A DNA stretch of 64,000 bases from Aphrocallistes beatrix (Eukaryota > Porifera > Hexactinellida > Sceptrulophora > Aphrocallistidae): contig OY725495.1 in the NCBI GenBank assembly GCA_963281255.1, positions 3,472,001-3,536,000 of the forward strand, written 5' to 3'. Shown one piece after another: positions 20,805-31,415 of this stretch; the first letter of the stretch is position 1, and each line of letters starts with the position of its first letter. The position numbers and the translations under genes were made by a program. The notes beneath the pieces were generated by a model that saw nothing but the letters and a program-made list of their open reading frames with translations, did no database searches and had not been told where the DNA came from.

Positions 20805-21475
20805 TGGAAGTGTTAATTATTAATTAAAAATTATCTATTCAAATAAGTGACCTAAATTTGTATCGTGAAAGGACATTAAATACTGTATTAAACCACACTA
20901 AATATAATTGCAGTTGGGATTTCTTACTTGGTTCATGAGTCACAAACATGCCAAAATCACTATATAGAAGTTAAATTCATCCTAAGTGCTTGTAGATATT
21001 AATGGCAATGAAAATAGTCTATCATTAATAAATTAATTTCTGGAGAGGTTTGCCATTATACATATAAAATTTTTAAAAAAATTAATCCGAAGTTTATTTG
21101 TAGATAATGATGACAACTAAATCGTTTAATATTATTTATGCGTGTTATAGCTTATGTATTAATAATGATATAACCCAATATGTATGCACGTATAATGTCG
21201 TGTATATACATTACCTAATCAATTAGTATAATGAATTAGATGAGAAAAAAGTTATTAGAAAAAATATAGTTATTAACCAAGTGTGAAGCTGAGTAAGCAC
21301 TAACCAATTTCTATTCTAAAATCTTCAAAACCTGAATTCTATGCTACAAAAAAAAATTGCAGCTTGAATTCAACTCGTTAGCTAATAGCGGAATCTGACT
21401 CAAAGCACTCCACTAATATACTTGCAAGATTCAACGTATATTGTCTGTTCAATAAGATTGGGAGTAAGCACTTAA
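20805..21475. other. AT-rich intergenic region upstream of BRF2 and the coiled-coil gene
   Basis: Divergent spacer of about 0.7 kb. It probably holds the BRF2 promoter and perhaps a 5' exon of the coiled-coil gene. I cannot define either. Confidence 0.5.
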
Positions 21476-22714
21476 AGGCTAGACCAGCAACAAGAAGGGA
21501 AAAAGGATGAAATACTTGGACTCTCGAATAGGATCGAGAAACAGCAGTTTCTTATACAAACGCAATTTCAAAAACCCGATGAGATAACAGAAATGATGAA
21601 AGGGAGAAGCGAGGAAATTGTCGGACTGAGAAAGAACTTTGAAAAGCAGCAAACCAAAATGCAAACCAAACATAACGAATTGGACCAAACTCTGAAAAAG
21701 AAAACAGAAGAAATTGGAGCTTTAAGGAATAAGGTTCAAGAGCAAAAAAATTTGATTCAAAAACACCTTACAAAACAAAATGAAATAGAGACGATGTATC
21801 AGAAGCAAGCTGAAGCCGTGTTCGGACAAATACCAATTTTCTATGAGAACATGGTAGGGTGTAGTTTCCAAGAACAAATTGCTAAAGCGGAAGAGATCCA
21901 TTTCACGACTATGAAAAATAACGAAGAGATTGTCGTACTTAAAAAGAAAATTGACAATCAAGAAAATAAAATACACAAACAAATTGCTAAACAGAATGAG
22001 GTAGAAGAAAAGGTGAATAAAAATTCACGCGAGATAGTTGCAATCTCTAAAAAACTTGAAGGGCAGCGCACAGAAAATCTCTCAGAAAAAGAATTCAAAG
22101 AAATCCTGAAGGAAAATGCTCAACGGTTAGGCGCACTTGAAAAGATTGGTCAACAACAAACAACGACAAAATCAGAAACTGAAAAACTAAATGAACTAGC
22201 AAGCGCACAGAAGAAACAGAGCGAAGAGATCGTCGTAAACTCCAAGGGATTAGGGGAACAACAGAAAATGATTCAATTCCTAACGAAGAAACAAAACGAT
22301 TTGGGAGAATCGATGAAAAGAAAATCTCAGGAGATTATGGAATTCGCACATAAGTTAGACAAGCAAAAAATGACGATGCAAACACACATTTTCGAAGTAG
22401 AGCAAACGTTCAAGGGAGAAATCGATGTACTCCACTACAGTATGGGACAAATGCACCAGTGTAACGCACAAGCTCCATCATACACTGGGATCCCAAGGGT
22501 CAGGGCAGAAACACAGAATAGGAATGCCGAAAATATGTACTACACCCAGCCAGAAATTGATGAAGAAGCCGCAATTTCGAATCAATCCGATTCTATCCCT
22601 ACAGGTCCCCCCACAGACCCCCTCCTCCCCCAAAGGACACGGACTATCAGATGTGCAAACAATCTTAATGCGTACATCGTAATTTTTTTCTTTTTGTTAG
22701 AATACGCGTACTAG
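21476..22714 (+). CDS. Long coiled-coil protein, 5' end uncertain
   Basis: The first ATG is at 21593 (373 residues), but the same frame is open back to a TAA ending just before 21476. The upstream codons keep the same heptad style (repeated Glu-Ile-x-x-Leu and Lys-Gln-Gln), so the coding sequence probably starts in an upstream exon. The protein is Lys/Glu/Gln-rich coiled coil for about 280 residues. It is built from degenerate repeats of roughly 55 residues containing Glu-Glu-Ile-Val/Gly and Lys-Gln-Asn-Glu. A Pro/Ser/Thr-rich linker and a short hydrophobic C-terminus (about 14 residues) follow. It lies 342 bp upstream of the caspase-fold gene on the same strand. Function unknown; a tail anchor or a missing 3' exon are both possible. 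Confidence 0.6.
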   Translation, partial: RLDQQQEGKKDEILGLSNRIEKQQFLIQTQFQKPDEITEMMKGRSEEIVGLRKNFEKQQTKMQTKHNELDQTLKKKTEEIGALRNKVQEQKNLIQKHLTKQNEIETMYQKQAEAVFGQIPIFYENMVGCSFQEQIAKAEEIHFTTMKNNEEIVVLKKKIDNQENKIHKQIAKQNEVEEKVNKNSREIVAISKKLEGQRTENLSEKEFKEILKENAQRLGALEKIGQQQTTTKSETEKLNELASAQKKQSEEIVVNSKGLGEQQKMIQFLTKKQNDLGESMKRKSQEIMEFAHKLDKQKMTMQTHIFEVEQTFKGEIDVLHYSMGQMHQCNAQAPSYTGIPRVRAETQNRNAENMYYTQPEIDEEAAISNQSDSIPTGPPTDPLLPQRTRTIRCANNLNAYIVIFFFLLEYAY

Positions 22715-23008
22715 TTTGTATAGGTATTCCATTCTGAGTGATAATTAGTGTTTAGGACAAGCATTTCAAATCAAATACGTAGTATAAAGGGGGTACTAAT
22801 GACCAAAATAAACAGGTGCACAATGAGTATATAAATGGTTATAGAGATCCTACCTTATCTAGGGTGCAGTCTAACTCAGAAATGAAAGACTAGGAGAGCT
22901 CGCGTTGCGTTGTTCTTCAGCTGAAGAATAGCTGTACACAGGAAGAGCTGTTTTAGATTTTGAAGTAATGCATAACTAAATGCCCACAATAGAAGCATTT
23001 GAGCGCCA

Positions 23009-23016
23009 TATATAAA
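23009..23016 (+). promoter_or_regulatory. TATA box of caspase-fold gene
   Basis: TATATAAA lies 41 bp before the ATG at 23057. Confidence 0.45.
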
Positions 23017-23056
23017 TACATAGGACATTCTGCGGAGCTCTAAACAAAGGCTAGAA

Positions 23057-24124
23057 ATGGCGAGTATTTCACAGGCTAGCTTCACTGGTGAGAAGTGGTT
23101 TATGCTGGTTAGTGGCGGAGATGTGGAATTAGACGCAATGCAGAATTCTATCATTGAATTGAAAACCATTTTTGAAACTTTGATTTCAAAGAAGCTTGCA
23201 AAAAAAGAACGAATTATTCTTCTAAACGCATGCGATGACAACTTACTCGAGAATGAAAATACTATTAAGTTAGCGACACCACAAGTTCTACTGCAAATTT
23301 TAGAAGGAAAATACCCAATTTCAAAGGAAAATGAACCAACATTTGTGACTCCAATTGATACTGTGGTGTTATTTTTCGCAGGGCATGGTAGAAACCCTAC
23401 TAATTGGAGTATTATTCCTCCTTCTGCGAGTGAATCTAGTGAGCTAGGCAGCTGGATGTTTATTCCGCGAGATATGGACAGTTTAAAGCTATTAACTCCT
23501 GCCCTGTGGAGACAAGCAGATTTAAAATCAAGGATTGTGGTGTTCTCTTTAGCTTGCTATTCAGGTAACTTGTTCAGAATGGCATTGAAAGGAGGAGAAA
23601 ACTGTGTCGCGATATGTCTAGCTAGCGAGGATTTTCCTGCCAGCTTTGATCACCTAATGGGACAAGGGATACAAACATTTTTCGAAAAATCTAAAATCAA
23701 GGATGCGAAATTGCACGATTTATGTGAAACATTGCAAAGTTTCATGTTAGAAGATGAGGCAATAGTTGCCAAGAAGAAGGAAAATCTATGTCAGTCAGAG
23801 TCTGAGTATGAACAGGAGAGGTGTGAATCGATGCAATTCGCGATTGGAGAGTTGGAAGGATATCAGCCGAGAAAAATTCCCTCCGTCGTGTGGGAGATTT
23901 TCCGTGAGTTTGACTCTCTCAAACAGACAATCGATGAAAACAGAGTGACGGAAGGATGCACACAGGAGTTCGCAGGGAAGTTAGAATCTCACATGGAGGC
24001 ACTGGAATGGAAGAGGTTTGATTTAATGCGGATGTATAAACACAAACCGAATAACCGAATACAGTACTGTGGCAATGTGCAACTGTTGAGTGAGACGAAA
24101 CTATCAGATTTATTTGAGTATTAA
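23057..24124 (+). CDS. Caspase-fold (clan CD, C14/metacaspase-like) protein
   Basis: A 355-residue single-exon gene with no signal peptide. A hydrophobic strand ends in Ala-Gly-His-Gly (His110). A second strand ends in Ala-Cys-Tyr-Ser-Gly (Cys167). This is the His/Cys dyad arrangement of clan CD proteases, and the HG...CxSG spacing of about 57 residues fits the p20 region of metacaspase-like or bacterial caspase-like domains. The usual Asp before the catalytic Cys is Ala here. The region after about 200 is helical, rich in Glu/Lys and has no recognisable p10, death or TIR domain. It may be a cytosolic cysteine protease cleaving after acidic or basic residues. Specificity, activity and partner are unknown. 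Legumain/GPI8-type and CHAT-type members of the same clan are alternatives. Confidence 0.65.
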   Translation: MASISQASFTGEKWFMLVSGGDVELDAMQNSIIELKTIFETLISKKLAKKERIILLNACDDNLLENENTIKLATPQVLLQILEGKYPISKENEPTFVTPIDTVVLFFAGHGRNPTNWSIIPPSASESSELGSWMFIPRDMDSLKLLTPALWRQADLKSRIVVFSLACYSGNLFRMALKGGENCVAICLASEDFPASFDHLMGQGIQTFFEKSKIKDAKLHDLCETLQSFMLEDEAIVAKKKENLCQSESEYEQERCESMQFAIGELEGYQPRKIPSVVWEIFREFDSLKQTIDENRVTEGCTQEFAGKLESHMEALEWKRFDLMRMYKHKPNNRIQYCGNVQLLSETKLSDLFEY

Positions 24125-24974
24125 TACAAGACTATAATTCGATCAGAAAATATGTCGAACTTTGATCAGAAATGTGGAATTTGCATTAATTAGTATTGAA
24201 ATTCTACATTTCTGATCAGAATTATACATATTCTCTGATCAAAATATGTCTCTATTATACATAGTAGATAACATGTATTCATATATTTTAGTTCATACAA
24301 TTATATACATGAAAACAAATTAATTAATAGAGAATTGTGATTTTATATATGTATATCCTAAAGCTGTGATTCCGAACCAGTTTCGACGAATCCGAGACGT
24401 TCTAAATAAAATATTCTCAGGAGTTTCATGGAATTTGAATTCTTCCCGACCTAATTACTCGATGTATGAGTTCAGGAACCCGGTAAGTGGCGTTTGGGAT
24501 CTCATCGGGGAATCCCCGATCGCCTGTATGTCCACAACGCCCCTAAGCCCAGTGCAGCATGGTAACGGGTTCAGTTATTGAAATAGGTTAAATAATAAAA
24601 ATACATTCCAGAGCTATTACATTGCAATGATGCAAAACAATACATTTTTAGGTAGGTCAAGGAGATATATTATATTGAACTGAAGCCTACCTAAGTATCT
24701 GCTAAGTCCCGAATGGTTGTTTAATTAAAATTTGATTTAATTAAAATGCAAACAAATTGATGTAGGAGTAAAACCTTGCGAGCGTAAAAAGATTTTTACA
24801 AATTTATGTGATGAGACTACAAAATAAAGTAAACAAAGAAATAAATCTAAAGTGACAGATACCAAATGCGAACCAACTCCACCCTCCTCTGCTAGTAACG
24901 TGATTAGTGCTGCAATGCCACATTTTAAAATTGCATAATTTGGAATCTAGTAAAAGTGTACCTCGGGGAATTAT
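24125..24974. other. Spacer between caspase-fold gene and HCF gene
   Basis: It holds an inverted repeat at about 24140-24240 and otherwise AT-rich DNA. A 71-codon frame at 24366-24581 has no recognisable feature and I do not call it. Confidence 0.6.
24140..24240. repeat. Imperfect inverted repeat (hairpin)
   Basis: Nested inverted arms: GATCAGAAAATATG at 24141 faces CATATTCTCTGATC at 24227, and TGATCAGAAATGTGGAATTT faces its near complement at about 24200-24218. It lies just past the caspase-fold gene stop. It could be a decayed MITE or a 3'UTR hairpin. Confidence 0.6.
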
Positions 24975-27900
24975 CTAGTTACTTTTAGACTTCTTCGCAT
25001 CGTCTCCTTGGGTGACCGCGGGTCTTTTCGGTGCGTTCTCTTGCAACCAGCGGACTTGAGTAGCCGGTCCGTACCCTTTCTCATTCTTAGCCGCAATCCG
25101 GAAGAGGATGGCGGGTTTACTGCTCGTATCTACATGTGCATTGGTGAGATGTGCCTGGCTTACGATACACGTCGCCTTAGCACCAACATAAACTCGTGCA
25201 AACGTGAGCTGATTGGTCTGCTGACTGACAGAGGACGGCTTCACGGCCAGATACACGGTGTACTCGAGGATGTCAGCTGTCGAGTTAGCAGGTGGCTCCC
25301 AGCTGAGCTGAGCGCCCTCGTTCACTTTGGTAATACGGATGGTGCTGGGCGCGCCTGGGAACCCAGGAAGACAGGTCTTGAACGCGGTCATTTCACTGAA
25401 AGGCCCGCGACCGCAAGAGTTGATAGCAGCTACGCGGAACTTATACGCCGTCCCTACTTGCAGCTCTACCAGGTTCTCCTTCACACCTCCTTCCTCGCTC
25501 TGTCCAGGAACTTTGTACTTGGAGACAGACATCGACGTCTTCTTGACTTGGTCCACGTTGTACCACTCAGTGGGACTGGGCTGTCCTTCTGATGCGGCGG
25601 GGATTGGCTGAGATTCAGACTGCTTCTTCACTTGGTACAGTTGGATCTGAAGGATGTACTCATCCGCGGAAGAAACGTAGCCCCAGGAGACCTCCAGGGT
25701 GCTGGTACCCGCTCTGACCAGTTGGACGCGGGAGGGAGCAGGGGGTCTGTCCGTCTCAAGGTACCAGAGATCATCACAGCACACCTGCTGCTCATCCCAG
25801 CCCCGATTAAACCCGTCCCTCCCACTCCATATATAGACACGAGTGTCCACCACAGCAGCACAGTGCCCAGCTCGAGGCTTGGGCAGAGGAGAATTTCCGT
25901 CTTTATTACACGCGATGACTTCCCAGCTCATCGTCTCCATGTTCAGTCTGGACAAGGTGTTAGTACACTCCCACACGGACTCCATGTGCAACGCGTCTTT
26001 TGGCTGCTCGGTTTCGCAGCCCTTTTTAGGACACCAACCACCGAACACGTACATGTAATTCCCAATCAGAGAAGAAGTGTGTAGACTGCGAGAGGAAGGG
26101 TAAGGCCCGCCGAATTCAGGCTTAATCCAAGTCCAAGTGGAAACGTCTAAAATGAAACAGTCCCCCAATCTCCGTCCATTCATGCCTCCGTAGATAATCA
26201 TCTTTTTCTCCTCTCCTCGCTTTCCCGAGTACGCAATCGCGGTGTGGGATTCTCTGGGGATGGGCGCCTGTCCGGCTATAGTGGGACATATCCAACTCAG
26301 AGTTGTGCCTTCTTTCACTTCGAAGTAGAAGGTGTCGTTGAGGTATCTGGGCACGTTGGTTGATTTGGGATCTTCTGCTTCATTGGATAAACCTCCAAAT
26401 ACGATGGCTTTCTGGTCCACCATTATGAAGGTGTGGCCTAGCCTGGGACAAGGAGTGGCACCTACAGGAAAAAGTTCCATAAGGATACACGGAGGTAATG
26501 GTTGGATGAATGTTGAATGATTTTTCATTGGGTGCAGACTTTCTTGGATCTCAAGTTATTATAAAGTACTTTTCCCGAGTAACATAAGAGGAGAATATAA
26601 GTGAGTGTGTAAGGATTTAGTTTTGTTGACAGAGTTCAGAGACAACAAAGATCCTCGTATGCAAACAAGCGAGTAACTTCACAGGATTTTAAAACATATG
26701 TTACTTGGAATATGGAACACTTCTCGCATCATTTTAAAATCGCTAGAATCTATAATCGGTTACCAGGACAGGACTTACCGAGGGGTGTGAGTCTCCTCCA
26801 CTCCCATCGGCTGGCCAGCAGCTCGTACAGGTCGTTGGAGTAGCGTCCGTACTCAAGCATTCCTCCGAATATCAGCAGCCGCACTCCGTCACTGATGAAA
26901 CCGAACGCCGCGCAACCTGCCGGCACTTCTCCTCTGGTGGCCGGTGCGAACCATTGATTCGTGCCTGTGTTGAGAACGTTAAGTTCGTCGATTATGCCTT
27001 CGTTTCCGCCGCCGAAAATGATGATCAGCTCCTTGATGGTGACAGCTCTGTGTCCGTGTCTCGGGCGGGGAATGGGGCCAGTCGTGGACGGAACCTAACC
27101 GATAGCGAATAATATTAATCGTGTCTAAGAAAATACCATTAAACAACAGATATTCATACAAATTACGAACTACTGCGTATATGAATTCATTAAGCTTCAA
27201 TGATTGAGACAAGATATTACTAAATACAGTACAACTTCGCTAATCCGAACAGCTCTGTTCCAATGATCGAAAAATCGTTCGGATTAGTGAATTTGTTCCG
27301 ATTAGTGAAATAACACTAATTGAATGGGTATTATTAACTGTAATAAATTTGTATTGTTAGAATATTGAATATCATTTTGCTATGATTGCTTTTTTGATGA
27401 GGTTTCTCAATCTTATTGAAAGATATAAGATTTATTAAAGTTGATTCAAAGCATAGAGGCGAATAAGATTATATTTTGGGTTGTAAGAATGAAATGTTCG
27501 GATTAGCGAGGGTGTACTGTAATAGGAATTTACAATCTCTATAAAGTGAGATAATTACTACATAGGATCTCTACCTGTTTCCAGTTGATGCCAGCCTGGG
27601 GGTCAGAGGATGAGGGAGTAGGAGTCTTCTCCGCGGGAGAAACAATCTGGACCTCCATCTTAGAGTCAGCTCTGTCGAGTGAGGTCGGCATGGTACTCGT
27701 GTCTGCACTGCGGGATGAGGTAGGCTCAGCTAACTGCATGGGCTCCTCTTTCTCGTTCGTGTCCTCACTGGCTTTAGGTTCAGCGGTCTCAGGGGTCGGC
27801 GAGGAGAGTTTAGTAACGATGGGGGGTAAAGACCGTTCCTGGGTCTTATCTCTGTAGGGAATTAATAGGATTGTATTAACTGCGATTCGTATGCACTAAC

Positions 27901-28992
27901 CTTCATCAAATTAATAAATCGCCAGGCAATTTTAGGATTAATATTTTCAGGATTTAAGGTACGAGTTAAAGGGTATTTTCTCAGAATGTCACAATAATTT
28001 GGCCTAAAAAGGTGTCATTACACTTTTCTCCAGATAATTATTAATTAGCTCTAATTAGCACATAACTAATGGAAACAAGTCAAAACAAAAACAAAACAAT
28101 CAGACTCAATCGAAACGACGAATATTACAGTTCTTCCATCATTTAATTATAGTAACTAATTTCAGCTCGTACAATATCATCACATGAGTAAATACTACAT
28201 GTATTAATTGCAAATTTTCCATTCTCTCTGATAGTTCAACTTATTGCTGAAACTACGTATGGAGATTGATATGTATTGAAGAGTCTTCATTCGAATACAG
28301 CAATATAGGGATTTATCTGCTACTCACATAACATAGCAATGATTGCAGTGCAATGTAGTCGTAGTAATTTGTAGACATTCTATTCTGGTTTTGTGGTCGG
28401 TTTCAATTTGTGTCCGTTTTTACTATTTTGTGTCGAAATAAACTGGATCTAGTCGACATCAGTTATTTTGCAATTTCAAGAAGGGAAAAATATTTTGTTA
28501 AATAAGCAAACATTTAATTTATTGAAAGGGGAATGAAATCATGAGTAGACCATCGAAATAAACTCAAAACAAACATTGTTTTAAGATAGAACATCTTGCA
28601 ACTCACTAAAGTGTATTTAAAATGTCCAGTATGCACTCGTGCAAAAATATACTAGTTAAAATATCCCATAATTTACCTGGGGTAATTTCTATTTATAGCA
28701 AAGATCCCACACTTCTAAGGTTTCCCCGCTCAAAATGACTTAATCGGAAATGAGTTAGCAAAAATCTAGCGCCATTTAAGAGTGAATACAAAATAATTAC
28801 TTTTCATTTAGTATCACTACAAACTAACTCATTTGGAGACTGCAAAGGTTGAGAATCATCCATAGGCTGGACGTCCTGGCATTCAGACTTCAGTGCATCA
28901 GTGCTCGTCTCTCCTCCAGTCGCGCTACTGGTACTCCCAACACCTTCCTCTCGTGAAGCTCCTTCTATCGATTCAGACGCTGGATCTGACAT
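24975..28992 (-). CDS. HCFC2: Host cell factor family protein, HCFC2-like (kelch propeller plus two FN3 domains)
   Basis: I propose four exons: 28829-28992, 27575-27851, 26779-27094 and 24975-26461. All junctions are GT-AG and the sum, 2244 bp, is in frame for 747 residues. Exon 1, and hence the start, is the least certain. Exons 3-4 encode six kelch repeats very close to HCFC1/HCFC2 ([10 protein letters not shown]; Pro-Arg-Tyr-Leu-Asn-Asp; Cys-Lys/Cys-Asp-Asp-Leu-Trp-Tyr-Leu-Glu-Thr). Two fibronectin III domains follow, ending in [14 protein letters not shown]. Length and the absence of HCF proteolytic repeats match HCFC2. HCF proteins are nuclear scaffolds for transcription factors and histone methyltransferases. 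The N-terminus has about 150 extra acidic, Ser/Thr/Pro-rich residues. Intron 2 carries a pogo-like MITE. Confidence 0.88.
27227..27519. mobile_element. pogo/mariner-like MITE in HCFC2 intron
   Basis: Termini of about 24 bp starting CAGTACA and containing TCGCTAATCCGAAC are inverted with few mismatches. The element sits between TA dinucleotides at 27225-27226 and 27520-27521. At 293 bp it has no coding frame. It makes up most of the 480-bp intron between exons 2 and 3 of the HCF gene. Confidence 0.8.
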
Positions 28993-29309
28993 TTTAGGAA
29001 ACTAGTCACTTGAGTTAAAATATTGTAGAATGAATTGCATTACATAATGATTTTTCAAAGATTTTTTTATTAAAAGCATTCGGATGATTTGTTACTATTA
29101 CCGTAGTTATTTAACCCGTAAAATTTTCGATCATTTTTAACCTTTTGTACAATTTTAATTCTATCCCTCTTGATCTAATCAAAAGATTTAATTTGTACTT
29201 CATAGAAAAATAAAAAAATAATAAACACAAAACAAATATAATCAAATAAGCATTAATAACACCATTACATGTTGACAATGTATTTACATATAGTAATCCT
29301 CTGTCATGT
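28993..29309. other. Short spacer between HCFC2 start and orphan membrane gene
   Basis: AT-rich DNA with no recognised feature. It must hold the HCFC2 promoter and the 3' end of the next minus-strand gene. Confidence 0.5.
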
Positions 29310-30386
29310 TCAATTCTTTATCAAAGGGTTTAACAAAGGTCTATTATTAATCTTTGGTACTGTTCGTCTCCTGATCCGTACCAGCATTCTTATCCCCGTA
29401 ATAAAACTTATCCCGACAATGCCAGAATAAAACAAGGATGCACAAATTCCGAGAATTTCCCTGGAAACAAGGCTTATTAATTGGAATGTTCTCTCCAGTT
29501 TATCGCTGACTGTTATCCCCATAGCATAAGGGTTTATCTTCGAACATCTGAGAAGAAAAAACCATTCCACCCAAATGCACCCTACAGTGAAGACTACGAA
29601 CCCGAATATGAGGATGAAGAGCAGAACGGTGAATATGATCCAGACTCTTTTGAACAACTGTGTCACTAGTTTTATTCTTCTGTACTCTTGTACTGCTAGA
29701 GTCGTACAAATCAAACTGAGATCTTGGAGGTACCAGTTTAACTGACGGTATAAGCGCTTGGAGGAGCAGATAATGGAGAAGGAATTAATGACTAGAAACA
29801 GGACGGATAGTGTGGAACCGATTATATATGTTTGTGGAATCGAGGCCAATATTACCACTGAAACAGTTTGCAGAATCGTCACACATAAAATGAAATGCAG
29901 ACATTTCCGTTTGTTTTTCGTTCCTTTGTAAATTAAAATAATATACTCAAGGGAAATCAGGTAGAGCCTGGGATGGACGGTCAAGAATCCTTGTCTAAAG
30001 CCTTCAAAGATAAAACCAAATTGGTTCCTAAAAAGATTACCCATGTACGTCCCATTCGTTAGTATGTGACAATCATATTGTGGTAAAGTACCTGTTACAG
30101 TATTAAAGTTATCGAACACGATCCCAGAGATGAAGATGGGTGAAATCACTTCTACGATTAAGATGAAAATTAAGAACGAATCTTTGCCAATAGAATTGTT
30201 AACATAATTCAGCCTTTCAACTAGATCCAAGTCAATATTTCTCTTGAGGAGGTTCCTGCGAATCCTTACGTTATTACTCAGTTTATTTATAAAATAAAAG
30301 AGCCAAAACAGAGCAGATAGCGACATGGCGAAAAAAATTGAAATTATCATTGCATTAGATAGGTGGTATAATTCCAAAAGAAACAT
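29310..30386 (-). CDS. Orphan multi-pass (about 7-TM) membrane protein
   Basis: A 358-residue single-exon gene. About seven or eight hydrophobic helices can be seen, near 12-33, 70-92, 135-152, 160-180, 184-206, 245-275 and 305-335. A basic tail, rich in Arg, follows the last helix (Arg-Ile-Arg-Arg-Arg). Asn-Gly-Thr in the loop near residue 111 is a glycosylation sequon. I see no Asp-Arg-Tyr, Asn-Pro-x-x-Tyr or other marks of rhodopsin-type receptors, and it is not clearly a channel or transporter. The length and layout would fit an unassigned chemoreceptor-like or GPCR-like family. I do not recognise it. Confidence 0.6.
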   Translation of the reverse strand: MFLLELYHLSNAMIISIFFAMSLSALFWLFYFINKLSNNVRIRRNLLKRNIDLDLVERLNYVNNSIGKDSFLIFILIVEVISPIFISGIVFDNFNTVTGTLPQYDCHILTNGTYMGNLFRNQFGFIFEGFRQGFLTVHPRLYLISLEYIILIYKGTKNKRKCLHFILCVTILQTVSVVILASIPQTYIIGSTLSVLFLVINSFSIICSSKRLYRQLNWYLQDLSLICTTLAVQEYRRIKLVTQLFKRVWIIFTVLLFILIFGFVVFTVGCIWVEWFFLLRCSKINPYAMGITVSDKLERTFQLISLVSREILGICASLFYSGIVGISFITGIRMLVRIRRRTVPKINNRPLLNPLIKN

Positions 30387-31415
30387 TTTTCAATCTTATA
30401 ATATATTTTAAACTGAATATTTCGACTATTTATAGTTCTCAAATTACTCTCTCAACTCTATAATATATACCGTCATCTGAATATGCATTAAAATACACGA
30501 GGGATATATTAAGAAATTTGATCATACAATTTGCAAAAAGTGATATAAAGGAAAACTAATAACTATTTATTAATAAAAAAGCTGAAGGACAGAAAAGGTA
30601 TAAACTTAGCAGTTTCAGGTCGATTGTGCAATAGCGTCAAAACTAGCTCAGTTAGGATAAGCAACTGTAGCAATGGGATAATAGTTGTACAAAATTATTC
30701 AAAAGCTGAAATATGCTAAAATCAGATATTATTAGTCTTAATAATGTGGTACCATAGTTGATTATCCAATATCTCTGTAATCAAGTAATATGAACTGAAA
30801 AACATTCAAACTTCAGGTTACAACTGGGCCTGTCGATATAATCGTTTTTATCCCCACAAATATAAGGAAAACAATTGTCGAATTAATCGGGTTTTCGCTC
30901 CAATTTAGTTCAGACTACCACATGCTGGTTAGGAGCAGTAATGTCGCTCATGTTTTATTTAGCTCAATGAACACAATTACCTATATATGAAATAACTTCA
31001 GATAATTCAGTACAGAATTAATAATATAATCTTGTTCAAAAAGGATATCTAGATAGTGTAGATATTTTGTATACATTTTTAGAAAATTTAGAAAAAAAGT
31101 TGAATTCCCCTGATTGGAACAAAAATCCAGCAACGGAATAGTTCCAATATAGAAGCTAATAGCAAATTGCACTAATGCATACACCTCAATCGGGACAAAA
31201 TATCGGGATACAATTCGTCTCGATCAAGCGGAATTGACTGACATCCATTGGAAAGGAAAGATGTACTGTACATAGCCTAATAGTGTAGGCTGTAGGTGTA
31301 TACTAGGTACATTGTTATGATAATAGACTATTTGTAAATAATACATTCGAATATAGTCGCAATGAATAAATATCAGGTAATATCAGTAATCCAACAGGAA
31401 ACAATGACGTCATCA
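30387..31415. other. Intergenic region between orphan membrane gene and DLEC1 3' end
   Basis: AT-rich, about 1 kb. A weak pogo-like inverted pair lies near 31190-31250. I see no gene in it. Confidence 0.55.

Noticed and set aside
24366-24581. 71-codon frame downstream of the caspase-fold gene
   Set aside because: No start context, domain or paralogue; length is within chance.
25008-26084. Long plus-strand frames across the HCFC2 exon
   Set aside because: Antisense shadows of a G/C-richer coding exon; the minus-strand protein is clearly HCF.
27585-27857. 90-codon plus-strand frame
   Set aside because: Antisense to HCFC2 exon 2.
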